Assembly (NCBI RefSeq): GCF_017377575.1
Contig: NZ_JAFREM010000004.1
Location: forward strand, 186,001 to 250,000
Source: Candidatus Enterococcus moelleringii
GTDB lineage: Bacteria; Bacillota; Bacilli; Lactobacillales; Enterococcaceae
Reading direction: 5' to 3'
DNA: 64,000 nucleotides
Below, piece by piece: positions 45,255 through 54,759 of the stretch. The position numbers were made by a program, and so were the translations under genes. The notes beneath the pieces were generated by a model. That model saw nothing but the letters and a program-made list of their open reading frames with translations. It was not told the origin of the DNA and made no database searches. Every line of letters starts with the position of its first letter. The first letter of the stretch is position 1.

Positions 45255-46034
45255 CTAAACAATCGATGCTAACCCTAACGTCCGTTCAATCAAGAACATT
45301 AAACCAATCGTCAGCAGCATCAGCATAACTGAAATCGCTGAAACCGTTGGATCATAGTTATATTCCATATAGCTCAATAATGATGTTGGCAGCATAGTCA
45401 CGCCCGGTCCAGACAAGAACATCGAAACTGGTACATTATTGAAGGAATTGACAAAAGCTAACATGAATGAGGCAAAAATACCTGACGAAACATTTGGCAA
45501 GACGATTTGAACAAAGGCTCTTAATCGCGTACAGCCTAGTGTCCAAGCAACTTCTTCCATTGAATAATCCAATTGCTCCATACTAGAGCCGACTACCCGA
45601 ATAATGTAAGGTAAGCTAATTAAAAAGTGTCCCATTAATAAACCTTGGAATACTGGCAATCCTAGCGAAACCACGATAAATTGGAACAATGTGTAACCAA
45701 CGACAATCCCAGGAATCACGGTTGGCGACAAGAAAAAGCTCTTAATCAAGCTGCGTCCCTTCATCGGGAAACGCGCTAAAGCATATGAAGCCGGAACACC
45801 TACAAGTAACGCCAAGACGGTCGCCAAGACGCCAATCAGCAAACTTAGCTTGAAGCTTTCCATAATTGAATCGTTAGAAAGAGCATTGGCATACCAATCC
45901 AAGGTAAAACCTTGAATCGGAAACTGGATAGCAGCTGCCGTCCCAAAAGAAGTGATGGCAATTAACACCAACGGTAAGAATAAGAATGCGAATACGAGAA
46001 TCGCAATGATGGTCATTCCTTTTTGTTTACGCAT
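45255..46034 (-). CDS. ABC transporter permease (PotC-like)
   Basis: The 259-residue permease has about six TM helices and the EAA loop (EEVAWTLGCTRLRAF, about 160-175). ATG 46034 follows CAGGAGAGAGTTTGATA and overlaps the end of the first permease gene by 8 bases, so they are coupled; an upstream reading to 46067 is rejected. Confidence 0.87.
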   Translation of the reverse strand: MRKQKGMTIIAILVFAFLFLPLVLIAITSFGTAAAIQFPIQGFTLDWYANALSNDSIMESFKLSLLIGVLATVLALLVGVPASYALARFPMKGRSLIKSFFLSPTVIPGIVVGYTLFQFIVVSLGLPVFQGLLMGHFLISLPYIIRVVGSSMEQLDYSMEEVAWTLGCTRLRAFVQIVLPNVSSGIFASFMLAFVNSFNNVPVSMFLSGPGVTMLPTSLLSYMEYNYDPTVSAISVMLMLLTIGLMFLIERTLGLASIV

Positions 46035-46860
46035 TATCAAACTCTCTCCTGTCCACTTTTTTAGCAATGAAATTCAAGACCTTCATGACAATTAAGGTCG
46101 TAACAATCATAATCAAGGCAATCACAGCTACACCATTCCAGTCTCCCAACGTTGCCGCCCGTTGATACAAGAAGGTAGACATCAGCATTTTCTGATTCCC
46201 CCCCAATAATTGCGGAGTAGTATAAGCAGTTAAGGTTCCCGTGAAGACTAAAATACTTCCCACAATCGCTCCAGGAATCGACAGAGGCAAAACAATTTTC
46301 ATGAATGCTGTGAAGGGCGAAGCTCCTAGCGTTTCTGCTGCTTCCAGCATCTCGCCTTCGATATTTTCCATCACACCCACTAAGGTCATCACCATCGTAG
46401 GCAAAAATAAATACACCGAGCCGATAATGATGGCAAACTCTGTGTACAGCAGGTTTAGTGGTTGTTCCAGCAAGCCAGTTTTCAGCAATAAGCTGTTCAA
46501 CACACCATTTTTCCCTAAAATATTGATCCAGGCAAAACTACGGATAACCGAATTGGTCAATAATGGGAATAACGTCATCGCCATCAAAATCCCCCGCCAT
46601 TTTTTACTTAATCCAGCAATGAAATAAGCAGTGGGAATCCCAAAAATCAATGACACGATTGTAACAATACTTGACACACGGATGGTACGCCAGAAAATCC
46701 CCCGGTTGTACTCATCTTGGAAAAAAGATGCATAATTGCTAAGGCCGCCATTTTCAGGCAAAAAGCTAGGAAAAATACTTGCTACTAAAGGAAGGATCAA
46801 AAAGAACACCAATAGTACGAATCCAGGTAAAAGGATCAAATAAGGAACATTTTTCTTCAT
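46027..46860 (-). CDS. ABC transporter permease (PotB-like)
   Basis: The 277-residue permease starts MKKNVPYLILLPGFVLLVFF, has about six TM helices and the EAA loop (EAAETLGASPFTAF). ATG 46860 follows AAGGAGTTTAAA. It is the first gene of the operon permease-permease-ATPase-binding protein, a less usual order than ATPase first. Confidence 0.87.
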   Translation of the reverse strand: MKKNVPYLILLPGFVLLVFFLILPLVASIFPSFLPENGGLSNYASFFQDEYNRGIFWRTIRVSSIVTIVSLIFGIPTAYFIAGLSKKWRGILMAMTLFPLLTNSVIRSFAWINILGKNGVLNSLLLKTGLLEQPLNLLYTEFAIIIGSVYLFLPTMVMTLVGVMENIEGEMLEAAETLGASPFTAFMKIVLPLSIPGAIVGSILVFTGTLTAYTTPQLLGGNQKMLMSTFLYQRAATLGDWNGVAVIALIMIVTTLIVMKVLNFIAKKVDRREFDNA

Positions 46861-46893
46861 TTTAAACTCCTTGTTCGTTTTTAACATAGCTGT

Positions 46894-46922
46894 AGTATAT
46901 ACGAATTTTCCGCTAGGAACAA
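46894..46922 (-). promoter_or_regulatory. Promoter of the polyamine-type ABC operon
   Basis: Minus strand: -35 TTGTTC (46917-46922), 17-bp spacer, -10 TATACT (46894-46899), about 35 bases before the ATG of the first permease. Confidence 0.7.
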
Positions 46923-47570
46923 TATAAATTTGCGAATTAAAATGCTTTCAGAACTATAATTTCAAAATAATGCAGCAATCTGCGAGATATTGGTCAAAAA
47001 AAGAGACCCATTTGTCCCGATAGTTCAATCAATTATTAAGCCATATTGATAATGTTCGTGTTTTGCTTTAAGTCAGAATATTAAGTCAGCTTCACTCTCC
47101 ATCTTTTTAAAGAACCTTCATTTAGGGAACATTGACTCAGCTTTATAGATCATCTCTCCAGTATTCAAACAACAAACATAACAGCAGTTTTCTATAGCTT
47201 CAGAACGTCGAGCACAAACAGCCTATTATGTTGCCTTGGTTTCTGCGCATGTGAATCCGTTCTGACAGTGCAGCCAACCGAATAATCTCGGCGGTAATTC
47301 AGTGTTTATTATTAATCTTCCAGTAAAATATCCCCTATACTACGGGCAAATAATAAGAGGTTTGATGCTAATAAGAAAACGATATAATAACAGATTGTTA
47401 TAGATCATTTGACACCCCAGCAAAAAGATAGCGGATACAGTTTTTTTGTCCCCTTCTATTAAAGAACGGATTCACTTCATAGGTTCCTATAGATTTCAAA
47501 TTATACTAAGCGAAATGTTATCAAATTTTTAAATTGAATAACAAAAAATAGAATACTCCTTCTGAAACGA
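46923..47570. other. Noncoding region of about 650 bp, no gene seen
   Basis: This AT-rich stretch between two divergent operons has no open frame above about 60 codons that looks coding, no RNA gene that I recognise and no repeat of other parts of the window. Its size, far above the local intergenic norm, leaves room for an unrecognised small RNA or a decayed gene. Confidence 0.6.
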
Positions 47571-47600
47571 TTGATAATAGTTATCACTGATGGTTATTAT
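47571..47600 (+). promoter_or_regulatory. Promoter with Fur-like box before the PrpF/CitMHS genes
   Basis: -35 TTGATA (47571-47576), 18-bp spacer, -10 TATTAT (47595-47600). TGATAATAGTTATCA (47572-47586) fits the Fur/PerR 7-1-7 site TGATAATNATTATCA with a single mismatch and covers the -35. A second possible -10, TATAAT, lies at 47638-47643. Confidence 0.6.
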
Positions 47601-47666
47601 AAAAAACATTGATTGTACTTTTAGAACCCTCTTGACCTATAATTGAGCCAGAAAGGAATGATAGAC

Positions 47667-48815
47667 TTGAAAGAACTAAACTGCAGCATTTATCGAGGCG
47701 GTACAAGTAAAGGTGTTTTTTTATTCAAAGAAGAGTTAGAGCAATTATCTGGAAACCAAGACGATAATTTATTAAGCATTATGGGCAGTCCGGATGTCAG
47801 GCAAATTGATGGCTTAGGCGGTGCGGTCTCCACAACCAGTAAGGTAGCAATCATTTCCAAAGAAGAGAAAGAAGCATGGGACGTAAATTATACATTTGCC
47901 CAAGTAGCGATTGATAAGTCAGTAGTTTCTTATGCAGGCAATTGCGGGAACATTTCTTCGGCGGTCGGTATTTTCGCAATTGAAAGCGATTTAGTCGACA
48001 TTGCAGATCCAGTAACAACAGTTAAGGTTTACAACACGAATACTAAAAAAGTCATTTTCGAACACATTCCTACACCTGGGGGCAAGTTAACTTATGAAGG
48101 AGACTTCCAAATTTCCGGCGTACCTGGTACTGGACTAAAAATTGAGTTAGAATTTATTGACCCGGCTGGTTCCATGACAGGAAAACTTCTGCCAACTGGT
48201 AATGCGGTGGATGTTTTATCAGTAGACGGCTTTGGAGAAATCGAAGTATCTATTGTAGATGCAGCCAACCCTCTCGTGTTTGTAGAGGCTGAAAAGGTCG
48301 GTTTAAAAGGTAATGAAAGTGCTTCAGAGATCGACAGCAGTCAAGAATTCTTGGACACTTTGGAAAAAATTCGCGGAGAAGCCGCAGTTAAACTGGGCTT
48401 TATCAGTGATGTTACCCAAAGTGCCAAAGAGTCACCTGGGGTTCCTAAACTTACTTTAGTCAGTCCTGCTAGTGATTATCAAACAGTCAGCGGAACTGAG
48501 GTTAAAGGCGACAGCTATGATTTAGCCGTTCGCATGATGAGTATGCAAAAGGCCCATAAGACGATCGCATTAACTGGGGCATTATGTTCAGCAGCTGCTT
48601 GTGCAGTACCAAACACCATTCCTAATCGTCTGTTGAACCAAGGCGAAGCGTTAGCCGAACAAGCGAATTTAACTTTTGGTCATGGTGACGGCTTAATTGA
48701 AACAACGATTAATTCTTCAACATCAGCGAAAAACGAAGTGAAGATTCACTCTATTTCTTCCTATAGAACTGCACGAAAAATTTTGACAGGAACTGTATTT
48801 TTAAAAGGCAACTAA
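47667..48815 (+). CDS. PrpF-like isomerase (aconitate / methylitaconate isomerase family)
   Basis: The protein of about 382 residues belongs to the PrpF family of double-bond and cis-trans isomerases of tricarboxylates. It starts MKELNCSIYRGGTSKGVFL (IxRGGTSKG is the family signature), has the catalytic Lys region TTSKVAI and the Cys of GNCGNISSAVG, plus the second-half counterpart CSAAACAVPNTIPNR. TTG 47667 is chosen because AAAGGA ends 9 bases before it; TTG 47643 lies in the promoter. Shewanella PrpF interconverts trans- and cis-aconitate, which fits the aconitase encoded nearby. There are no prpB, prpC or prpD genes here. Confidence 0.85.
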   Translation: MKELNCSIYRGGTSKGVFLFKEELEQLSGNQDDNLLSIMGSPDVRQIDGLGGAVSTTSKVAIISKEEKEAWDVNYTFAQVAIDKSVVSYAGNCGNISSAVGIFAIESDLVDIADPVTTVKVYNTNTKKVIFEHIPTPGGKLTYEGDFQISGVPGTGLKIELEFIDPAGSMTGKLLPTGNAVDVLSVDGFGEIEVSIVDAANPLVFVEAEKVGLKGNESASEIDSSQEFLDTLEKIRGEAAVKLGFISDVTQSAKESPGVPKLTLVSPASDYQTVSGTEVKGDSYDLAVRMMSMQKAHKTIALTGALCSAAACAVPNTIPNRLLNQGEALAEQANLTFGHGDGLIETTINSSTSAKNEVKIHSISSYRTARKILTGTVFLKGN

Positions 48816-48834
48816 AAAAAGGAGATGAGTAAGC

Positions 48835-50202
48835 ATGTTAGCATTATTGGGATATTTGATGGTTATTGTTTTTATGATTTTACTGCTTTCTAAGAAAATT
48901 TCACCCTTTGCGGGGTTGATTCTTGTACCGCTGGCCTTTGGGTTTATTGTAGCCGGTTATACAGGGCAATCATTTTTAAATGTGTTTGATTGGATTTACG
49001 AAGGTTTGTATTACCAAGTTGTTGGTGATGGTGTGAAATCTGGGGTAGCACCGACAATCACTTTGCTGCTGTTTGCGATTTTGTACTTCTCTATCATGCT
49101 GGATGTTGGTCTTTTCGATCCATTGAGCAAGGTATTGATTAAATGGGCCAAAGGTGATCCTTTGCGACTATGTCTGGCAACAGCTGCGATCTCCATGATC
49201 GTCTCTTTAGATGGTGATGGCACAACGACTGTTTTAATCATCACTGCTGCTGTTTTGTCGCTGTTTAAGAAAATGAAAATGCGTCAGCTGTATCTAGCTG
49301 TACTGATTGCTATTCCAAACTCAATCATGAACCTTGTCCCATGGAGCGGTCCGATGGCACGAGCTATGCCGGTGTTGAATATTGGTCCTAAAGAATTTTT
49401 CGTTCCATTAATTCCTGGTATGATCGGCGCCATGATCTTAACCGTTTACATGGCTTACTATTACGGAAAGAAAGAACGCGTACGTTTAGGTTGTGTTGAT
49501 GGTAAAAGTATTATTACTGAATCTGACTTAGAGGCAATTATGGTTTCCTTAGATGATGATCCAGAAAATTTGAAACGTCCGAAACTGCTATTGTTCAACT
49601 TTGTTTTAACGGTTTTAATTATGGCTTTGTTAATCTTAGATATCGTCAACGGCGGCATGCTGTTCCTTGTTGGTACCAGTATCGCCCTGATTGTGAACTA
49701 CAAAGATCCTGGGCTTCAGGCAAAACGACTTACTGCCAATGGTGCTGAAGCACTTGGGCCAGTCAGCCTAGTTTTCGGAGCCGGTGTTATTATGGGTGTG
49801 TTAAACGGCAGCGGCATGAGTGCTGGTATTGCTGAACATATCGTGTCTCTTTTACCAGAAAACATGGGCGGCTATATTCCATTACTGTTAGCGCTGATTT
49901 CACTGCCGGGATTGTTCTTCCTGCCAAATGATGCCTTCTACTTTGGTATCTTGCCGGTTATCGCGCCAATTGCTTACAGCTTTGGTGCCTCACCTGTCAA
50001 TATCGGGGTAGCTTCGCTGATTGGACAGGCGGTACGTTTTGCCAGCCCGTTGGTTGCTTTCCTTTATGTATTGGTAGATCGAACCGAAGTAAACTTCGCC
50101 GACTACCAAAAGGAATACCTGAAATGGGGTATTCCCAGCTACTTCATTCAATTGATAATCGCAATTTTAACTGGTGCCATTCCTTTGCCTTTCTTAAATT
50201 AA
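48835..50202 (+). CDS. CitMHS family tricarboxylate transporter
   Basis: The 455-residue protein has about 11-12 TM helices and the CitMHS pattern: SPFAGLILVPLAFG near the N-terminus, ISMIVSLDGDGTTTVLI (about 118-134) and VPWSGPMARA. Known members bring in citrate with Mg, Ca or other metal ions and a proton. GGAGATGAGTAAGC precedes its ATG, 19 bases after the isomerase gene, so the two form one transcript. With the neighbours it could carry citrate, aconitate or tricarballylate. Confidence 0.88.
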   Translation: MLALLGYLMVIVFMILLLSKKISPFAGLILVPLAFGFIVAGYTGQSFLNVFDWIYEGLYYQVVGDGVKSGVAPTITLLLFAILYFSIMLDVGLFDPLSKVLIKWAKGDPLRLCLATAAISMIVSLDGDGTTTVLIITAAVLSLFKKMKMRQLYLAVLIAIPNSIMNLVPWSGPMARAMPVLNIGPKEFFVPLIPGMIGAMILTVYMAYYYGKKERVRLGCVDGKSIITESDLEAIMVSLDDDPENLKRPKLLLFNFVLTVLIMALLILDIVNGGMLFLVGTSIALIVNYKDPGLQAKRLTANGAEALGPVSLVFGAGVIMGVLNGSGMSAGIAEHIVSLLPENMGGYIPLLLALISLPGLFFLPNDAFYFGILPVIAPIAYSFGASPVNIGVASLIGQAVRFASPLVAFLYVLVDRTEVNFADYQKEYLKWGIPSYFIQLIIAILTGAIPLPFLN

Positions 50203-51111
50203 GGTTTTGCACAGTTCAATAAAGTCGCGAGTGTACGGTGGCAGCACCCGGTTTTTACGATAGCCGATCAGAACTTCTGAAGCAAACAGACTGGTGTTGG
50301 GCTGACTAATAGAAAAGAACAACGGCTGCTCCTTCAGATTTAAGTGGTCCACGTGGTTCTCATAAACAAAGGATATCCCGTATCCGGCCACGGTTAAATT
50401 TAGAGCCGTTTCAATGTTCCGCGTATAAAAAACATTTTTAGGTTTCATTTGATAGTACCGAAAAATCTTCTCAGCCATTTGTCCTGTCCGTTGATTAGGA
50501 AAATGCAAAATAAAGCGCTGATCCTCGAGGGTTCTTAGATCAAAATACGGATACTTTTCCTGCTCTTTTTCCGGCAGCGAATATCCTTCAAGCAGCCCTT
50601 GAGGAACAGCCAATAAAATTTCTTCCTTGCGAACAATTTCGTAGTCCATATTTAAAACACGATCTGGTTTATTCATAATAATGACGTCTGCTTGACCATC
50701 TTGAATCTTTTTCTCAAGAGTCACTGAGGCGTCTTCAAACAATTCAATCTGGACGTTCGGGTAAAGGGCATTAAACTTAGGCAAAATTTCCGGCAGCAAA
50801 TAAGAGCTCCTCAGCAACGGAATGGCTAAGCGGATTTTACCATAGCGCTTTTCCTGCATCGTTTCCAGCGTACTTTGAAAATTGTCTTTTAACTCTAGGA
50901 TTTTCATCCCGGTTTCGAGATAAACTTCTCCCAACGTTGTTAGAGTAAATTTTTTGCCAATCACTTGAAAAACTTGGAAGCCTAAACGCTCTTCCATATT
51001 TTTAATATACATGCTTAAAGAAGGCTGTGTGATGAACAAAAACTCGGCGGCTTTGGTCAAATTTTTGTGTTCTACAATGGCACGAATGTATTCGAAATCC
51101 TTTATCTCCAT
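50194..51111 (-). CDS. LysR family transcriptional regulator
   Basis: The 305-residue regulator has an N-terminal winged HTH (IRAIVEHKNLTKAAEFLFIT, then QPSLSMYIKNMEERLG, about 9-45) and a two-lobed inducer domain (about 90-300). Its end overlaps the transporter gene by 9 bases in convergent direction, and its start is 88 bases from the divergent aconitase ATG. This placing suggests it senses a tricarboxylate and controls the cluster, perhaps from sites in 51112-51199. Confidence 0.9.
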   Translation of the reverse strand: MEIKDFEYIRAIVEHKNLTKAAEFLFITQPSLSMYIKNMEERLGFQVFQVIGKKFTLTTLGEVYLETGMKILELKDNFQSTLETMQEKRYGKIRLAIPLLRSSYLLPEILPKFNALYPNVQIELFEDASVTLEKKIQDGQADVIIMNKPDRVLNMDYEIVRKEEILLAVPQGLLEGYSLPEKEQEKYPYFDLRTLEDQRFILHFPNQRTGQMAEKIFRYYQMKPKNVFYTRNIETALNLTVAGYGISFVYENHVDHLNLKEQPLFFSISQPNTSLFASEVLIGYRKNRVLPPYTRDFIELCKTLI

Positions 51112-51199
51112 AGATAAACAATCCTTTCCGACAATTTCTACTACTTAAATCATAAAGCATTTTCATTTTTAAACAACACTAAATTACGGAGGCTTCCAC

Positions 51200-53872
51200 A
51201 TGAAAAAGAAATTAACGATTGAAAATCAGGAATACAGCTACTTTAGTTTAAACGAGCTGAGCCAAAAAACCGGCAGCGACCTTGCTCGTCTGCCTTATTC
51301 GATTCGAATATTGCTGGAAAACATCTTACGCCAGCAAACAGCTGAAAGTGAGGAAGCCATCCCCCACTTATTAAACTGGAACCTGCCAGGAGCTGAAAAA
51401 TCAGAAATCCCCTTTAAACCAGGACGAGTAATTCTGCAAGATTTAACTGGTGGAGCTGCAATTGTCGACTTGGCTTCTCTTCGCAAAGCAGTAAAAGATT
51501 TAGGCAAAGATCCTAATGTCATTAATCCGGAAATTCCGGTTGATTTGGTCATTGACCATTCTGTTCAGGTGGATTTTGCTGGATCAACAGCAGCATTTCA
51601 AAAAAATGAAGAGTTGGAATTCAAACGCAACATGGAACGCTATCGCTTCTTCAAATGGGCGGAGCAATCCTTTGATTCCTTCCGGGTTGTCCCTCCAGCT
51701 ACCGGAATTGTCCACCAAGTAAACCTGGAATACTTAGCAGATGTCGTAACCGAACGGGACGCTGGAGAAGAAAAACTGTTATTCCCAGATACTTTAGTAG
51801 GAACAGATTCTCATACAACAATGATTAACGCGTTGGGTGTATTAGGTTGGGGTGTCGGCGGGATCGAAGCTGAAGCTGGAATGCTTGGTCAGCCATGTTA
51901 CTTAACAACACCAGATGTCATTGGGGTTCGTTTAACAGGCCGTCTGAAAAATGGTGCAACTGCTACTGATTTGGCTTTAACTTTGACGAAGATTTTACGA
52001 GAAAAAAATGTTGTCGGAAAGTTTGTCGAATACTTCGGCGAAGGTCTGGCTCACTTAACTGTATCGGATCGTTCAGTGGTAGCCAACATGGCACCGGAAT
52101 ATGGCGCAACTTGCGGCTTCTTCCCAATCGATCAAGAAACGTTGAATTACTTGGCCTTTAGCGGAAGAGATGCTGCTCAGCAAGCTGTCATTGAAGCCTA
52201 CGTAAAAGAAAATCAATTTTACTATGACGCTGAAAATGAAGCGGACTACACTGATGTCATTGAGTTGAACTTATCAGAAATTGAACCTAGTCTGGCTGGA
52301 CCGAAACGTCCACAGGATTTAGTTCCTTTATCTAAAGTTAAACAAGGCTTCATTGATTCACTTTCGTTGCCTAACGGGAACAGCGGTTATGGTTTGCAAC
52401 CAGAAGAAGCGCAGAAACAAGCGACTATTCAATACGAAGACGGAACAACTGAGACGATTGAAACGGGTGCGGTCGTTATCGCTTCAATTACCAGCTGTAC
52501 TAATACCAGCAATCCATTCATTATGTTAAGTGCTGGTTTGTTAGCTAAAAATGCCGTTGAAAAAGGCTTAAAGGTAAAACGCTATGTGAAAACTTCCCTA
52601 TCTCCTGGTTCAAAAGTGGCTACTCGTTACTTTGAAGATGCTGGCTTGCTGCCTTATTTAGAACAGCTAGGCTTTGACGTGATCGGCTACGGCTGTATGA
52701 CCTGTGTGGGGAATTCTGGTCCATTAGATCCAGCCATCAGTAAGACGATTCAAGATGAGAACCTATTAGTTTCAGCTGTTCTAAGTGGAAACCGCAACTT
52801 TGAAGGTCGGATTCATGCAGACGTAAAAGCGGGCTACTTAGCAGCACCTCATTTGGTGATTGCTTATGCTTTAGCTGGGAATGTCCAGGTTGATTTAACG
52901 ACTGAAGCACTAGGCTATAATGAAGCGGGCGAATCGATTTACTTGAAGGATATTATGCCTAGCAATGAAGAAGTTGAACAGCTAGTGAGCCAATATGTGA
53001 GAACTGACTTGTACAAAGAAGAATACGGCTCAGTGTTCACTTCAAATCAGCATTGGAATGAAATTGAAATCACGCCGACGACAACTTATGAATGGGACCC
53101 TGAATCAACTTATATTGCTAACCCACCATACTTTGACGGCTTCGAGTCAGAAATAAAACCAATTCAAGGATTAACTAGACAGCGGGTGTTGGCTAAGTTA
53201 GGTGATTCAATTACTACCGATCACCTGTCACCTGTTGGGGCTATTCCTATGAAGTCACCAGCTGGTCTTTATTTAACCGAACACAACGTGCGTCCGCAAG
53301 CCTTCAATTCTTATGGCAGTCGTCGCGGAAACCATGAGGTAATGGTACGAGGAACCTTGAACAATATTCGTTTGCGTAATGAACTGGCAGATGGCAAAGA
53401 AGGCGGCTATACAAAATACTTGCCAACTGGTGAGATCATGCCGATCTATGATGCCAGCAACAAATACATTGCAGATAACACTGGATTGCTTATCCTGGCT
53501 GGCAATGATTACGGTATGGGTTCTTCCCGTGACTGGGCTGCCAAAGGGGTTCATTTATTAGGAGTAAAAACGGTTATTGCTAAGAGCTTTGAACGGATTC
53601 ACCGTTCCAACTTATTAATGATGGGGGTTCTGCCTTTACAATTCTTGGAAGGTCAAGACGCTGACAGCTTAGGGTTAACTGGTGAAGAAAGCTTTGACTT
53701 TGCTATCGACAATGAACTTGAACCAAATTCCCTAGTTCAAGTTCGAGCAACTGATCCTGAAGGCAAGGTTACTGAATTCCAAGCAACTGCTCGTTTTGAA
53801 TCGCAAACTGAGATTAACTACTACCGTAACAAAGGAATTCTGCCAATGGTTTTACGAAATAAAATCCGCTAA
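51200..53872 (+). CDS. acnA: Aconitate hydratase
   Basis: The 890-residue enzyme interconverts citrate, cis-aconitate and isocitrate through a [4Fe-4S] cluster. The cluster Cys residues are in TSCTNTSNP and GCMTCVGNSGP (about 432-505). DSHTTMINALGVLGWGVGG, GNRNFEGRIH and the swivel-domain blocks GNDYGMGSSRDWA and SFERIHRSN are all intact. The length and order match the AcnA/IRP type, not AcnB or the AcnD-type methylcitrate dehydratase with certainty. TACGGAGGCTTCCAC precedes the ATG. Many enterococci lack aconitase, so its presence in a cluster with an isomerase and transporter points to substrate use. Confidence 0.95.
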   Translation: MKKKLTIENQEYSYFSLNELSQKTGSDLARLPYSIRILLENILRQQTAESEEAIPHLLNWNLPGAEKSEIPFKPGRVILQDLTGGAAIVDLASLRKAVKDLGKDPNVINPEIPVDLVIDHSVQVDFAGSTAAFQKNEELEFKRNMERYRFFKWAEQSFDSFRVVPPATGIVHQVNLEYLADVVTERDAGEEKLLFPDTLVGTDSHTTMINALGVLGWGVGGIEAEAGMLGQPCYLTTPDVIGVRLTGRLKNGATATDLALTLTKILREKNVVGKFVEYFGEGLAHLTVSDRSVVANMAPEYGATCGFFPIDQETLNYLAFSGRDAAQQAVIEAYVKENQFYYDAENEADYTDVIELNLSEIEPSLAGPKRPQDLVPLSKVKQGFIDSLSLPNGNSGYGLQPEEAQKQATIQYEDGTTETIETGAVVIASITSCTNTSNPFIMLSAGLLAKNAVEKGLKVKRYVKTSLSPGSKVATRYFEDAGLLPYLEQLGFDVIGYGCMTCVGNSGPLDPAISKTIQDENLLVSAVLSGNRNFEGRIHADVKAGYLAAPHLVIAYALAGNVQVDLTTEALGYNEAGESIYLKDIMPSNEEVEQLVSQYVRTDLYKEEYGSVFTSNQHWNEIEITPTTTYEWDPESTYIANPPYFDGFESEIKPIQGLTRQRVLAKLGDSITTDHLSPVGAIPMKSPAGLYLTEHNVRPQAFNSYGSRRGNHEVMVRGTLNNIRLRNELADGKEGGYTKYLPTGEIMPIYDASNKYIADNTGLLILAGNDYGMGSSRDWAAKGVHLLGVKTVIAKSFERIHRSNLLMMGVLPLQFLEGQDADSLGLTGEESFDFAIDNELEPNSLVQVRATDPEGKVTEFQATARFESQTEINYYRNKGILPMVLRNKIR

Positions 53873-53899
53873 ATTTTTATGTGACGAGGAGGACAATGA

Positions 53900-54616
53900 G
53901 TGGAACTTACCTTAATCAAACAGACACCCGATTTTGATATTGCTGAAACTGTCGCCTTAAATTTAGATTTTACCGGTAGAACACCATTGAAAGTTGCTGT
54001 TTATACTGCTTTACGAACAACCATTCTTAATGGAGAAATCCCTGCTGGTACCCGCATTAACGAATCGGTTCTTTCTGACAAGGTCAGAATCAGCAGAACA
54101 ACCCTCCGCTTTGCCTTGCAAAAACTGCACAAGGAGCGGTTGTTGGAGCACTCTCCCGGAAAAGGCATGATCGTAAGGGGCATCACGAGAAAAGATGCTT
54201 ACGAAATTTTTGCCATTAGAAAATCGCTGGATTGTTTAGCCGCCGTCACGGCTATGTACAAAATGACAGATGAAGAATTTGACGAGTTGGAACAAATCCT
54301 CATCCGTATGAGCCGACAACCTGATCGGCTAGCTGAGCTTTTCACTGAATTTAATGAGTTTATTTACGAGAAGAGTCAGATCATTCGGCTAAAGGATACT
54401 ATGATAAATATCCAAAATTATTTGTCCTACTTCAGAGATTTGTCTGCACATTCCCAGCAAAGAAGAAAAGATGCCATCGAGGACCATCGAAAGATTTTCT
54501 GCTGCATGAAACAAAGAAGCGAAAATCAGTTAAAGTTGCAGATTGAGCAGCATTTGGATGCCGCACTGTTATGTATTGTAAAAGAAATGGATGAATTGAA
54601 CTCCGTTGCATTGTAA
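53900..54616 (+). CDS. GntR family regulator (FadR/FCD type)
   Basis: The 238-residue protein has an N-terminal winged helix (about 30-95: LKVAVYTALRTTILNGEIPA, then RISRTTLRFALQKL) and a helical FCD-like ligand domain (about 105-230). The start is GTG 53900, 7 bases after GAGGAGG (53886-53892); an ATG four bases earlier is out of frame. It follows acnA by 27 bases and is probably cotranscribed, making a second regulator for the cluster. Confidence 0.85.
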   Translation: MELTLIKQTPDFDIAETVALNLDFTGRTPLKVAVYTALRTTILNGEIPAGTRINESVLSDKVRISRTTLRFALQKLHKERLLEHSPGKGMIVRGITRKDAYEIFAIRKSLDCLAAVTAMYKMTDEEFDELEQILIRMSRQPDRLAELFTEFNEFIYEKSQIIRLKDTMINIQNYLSYFRDLSAHSQQRRKDAIEDHRKIFCCMKQRSENQLKLQIEQHLDAALLCIVKEMDELNSVAL

Positions 54617-54622
54617 ATAGTT

Positions 54623-54660
54623 AGAGCTGGATCGCAAAAAAGCGATCCAGCTCTTTTTTT
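54623..54660 (+). terminator. Terminator of the aconitase operon
   Basis: AGAGCTGGATCGC and GCGATCCAGCTCT form a perfect 13-bp stem with a six-A loop, followed by TTTTTT. Confidence 0.95.
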
Positions 54661-54707
54661 GTCTGCTTTTCTTAGTACAGATAGGCTTCATGTACTTTAT
54701 CTATTCA

Positions 54708-54742
54708 TCAAAAAAGCGACTAGATAAAAACATCTAGCCGCT
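54708..54742 (-). terminator. Terminator of the asnS operon
   Basis: Minus strand AGCGGCTAGAT-GTTTTT-ATCTAGTCGCT with one G-T pair, followed by TTTTTTGATG. Confidence 0.88.
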
Positions 54743-54759
54743 CAGTTAATTCAGTTGTC

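Noticed and set aside
47667-53872. 2-methylcitrate cycle locus
   Set aside because: PrpF and an aconitase-like protein fit, but prpB, prpC and prpD are absent and the transporter is of the tricarboxylate type.
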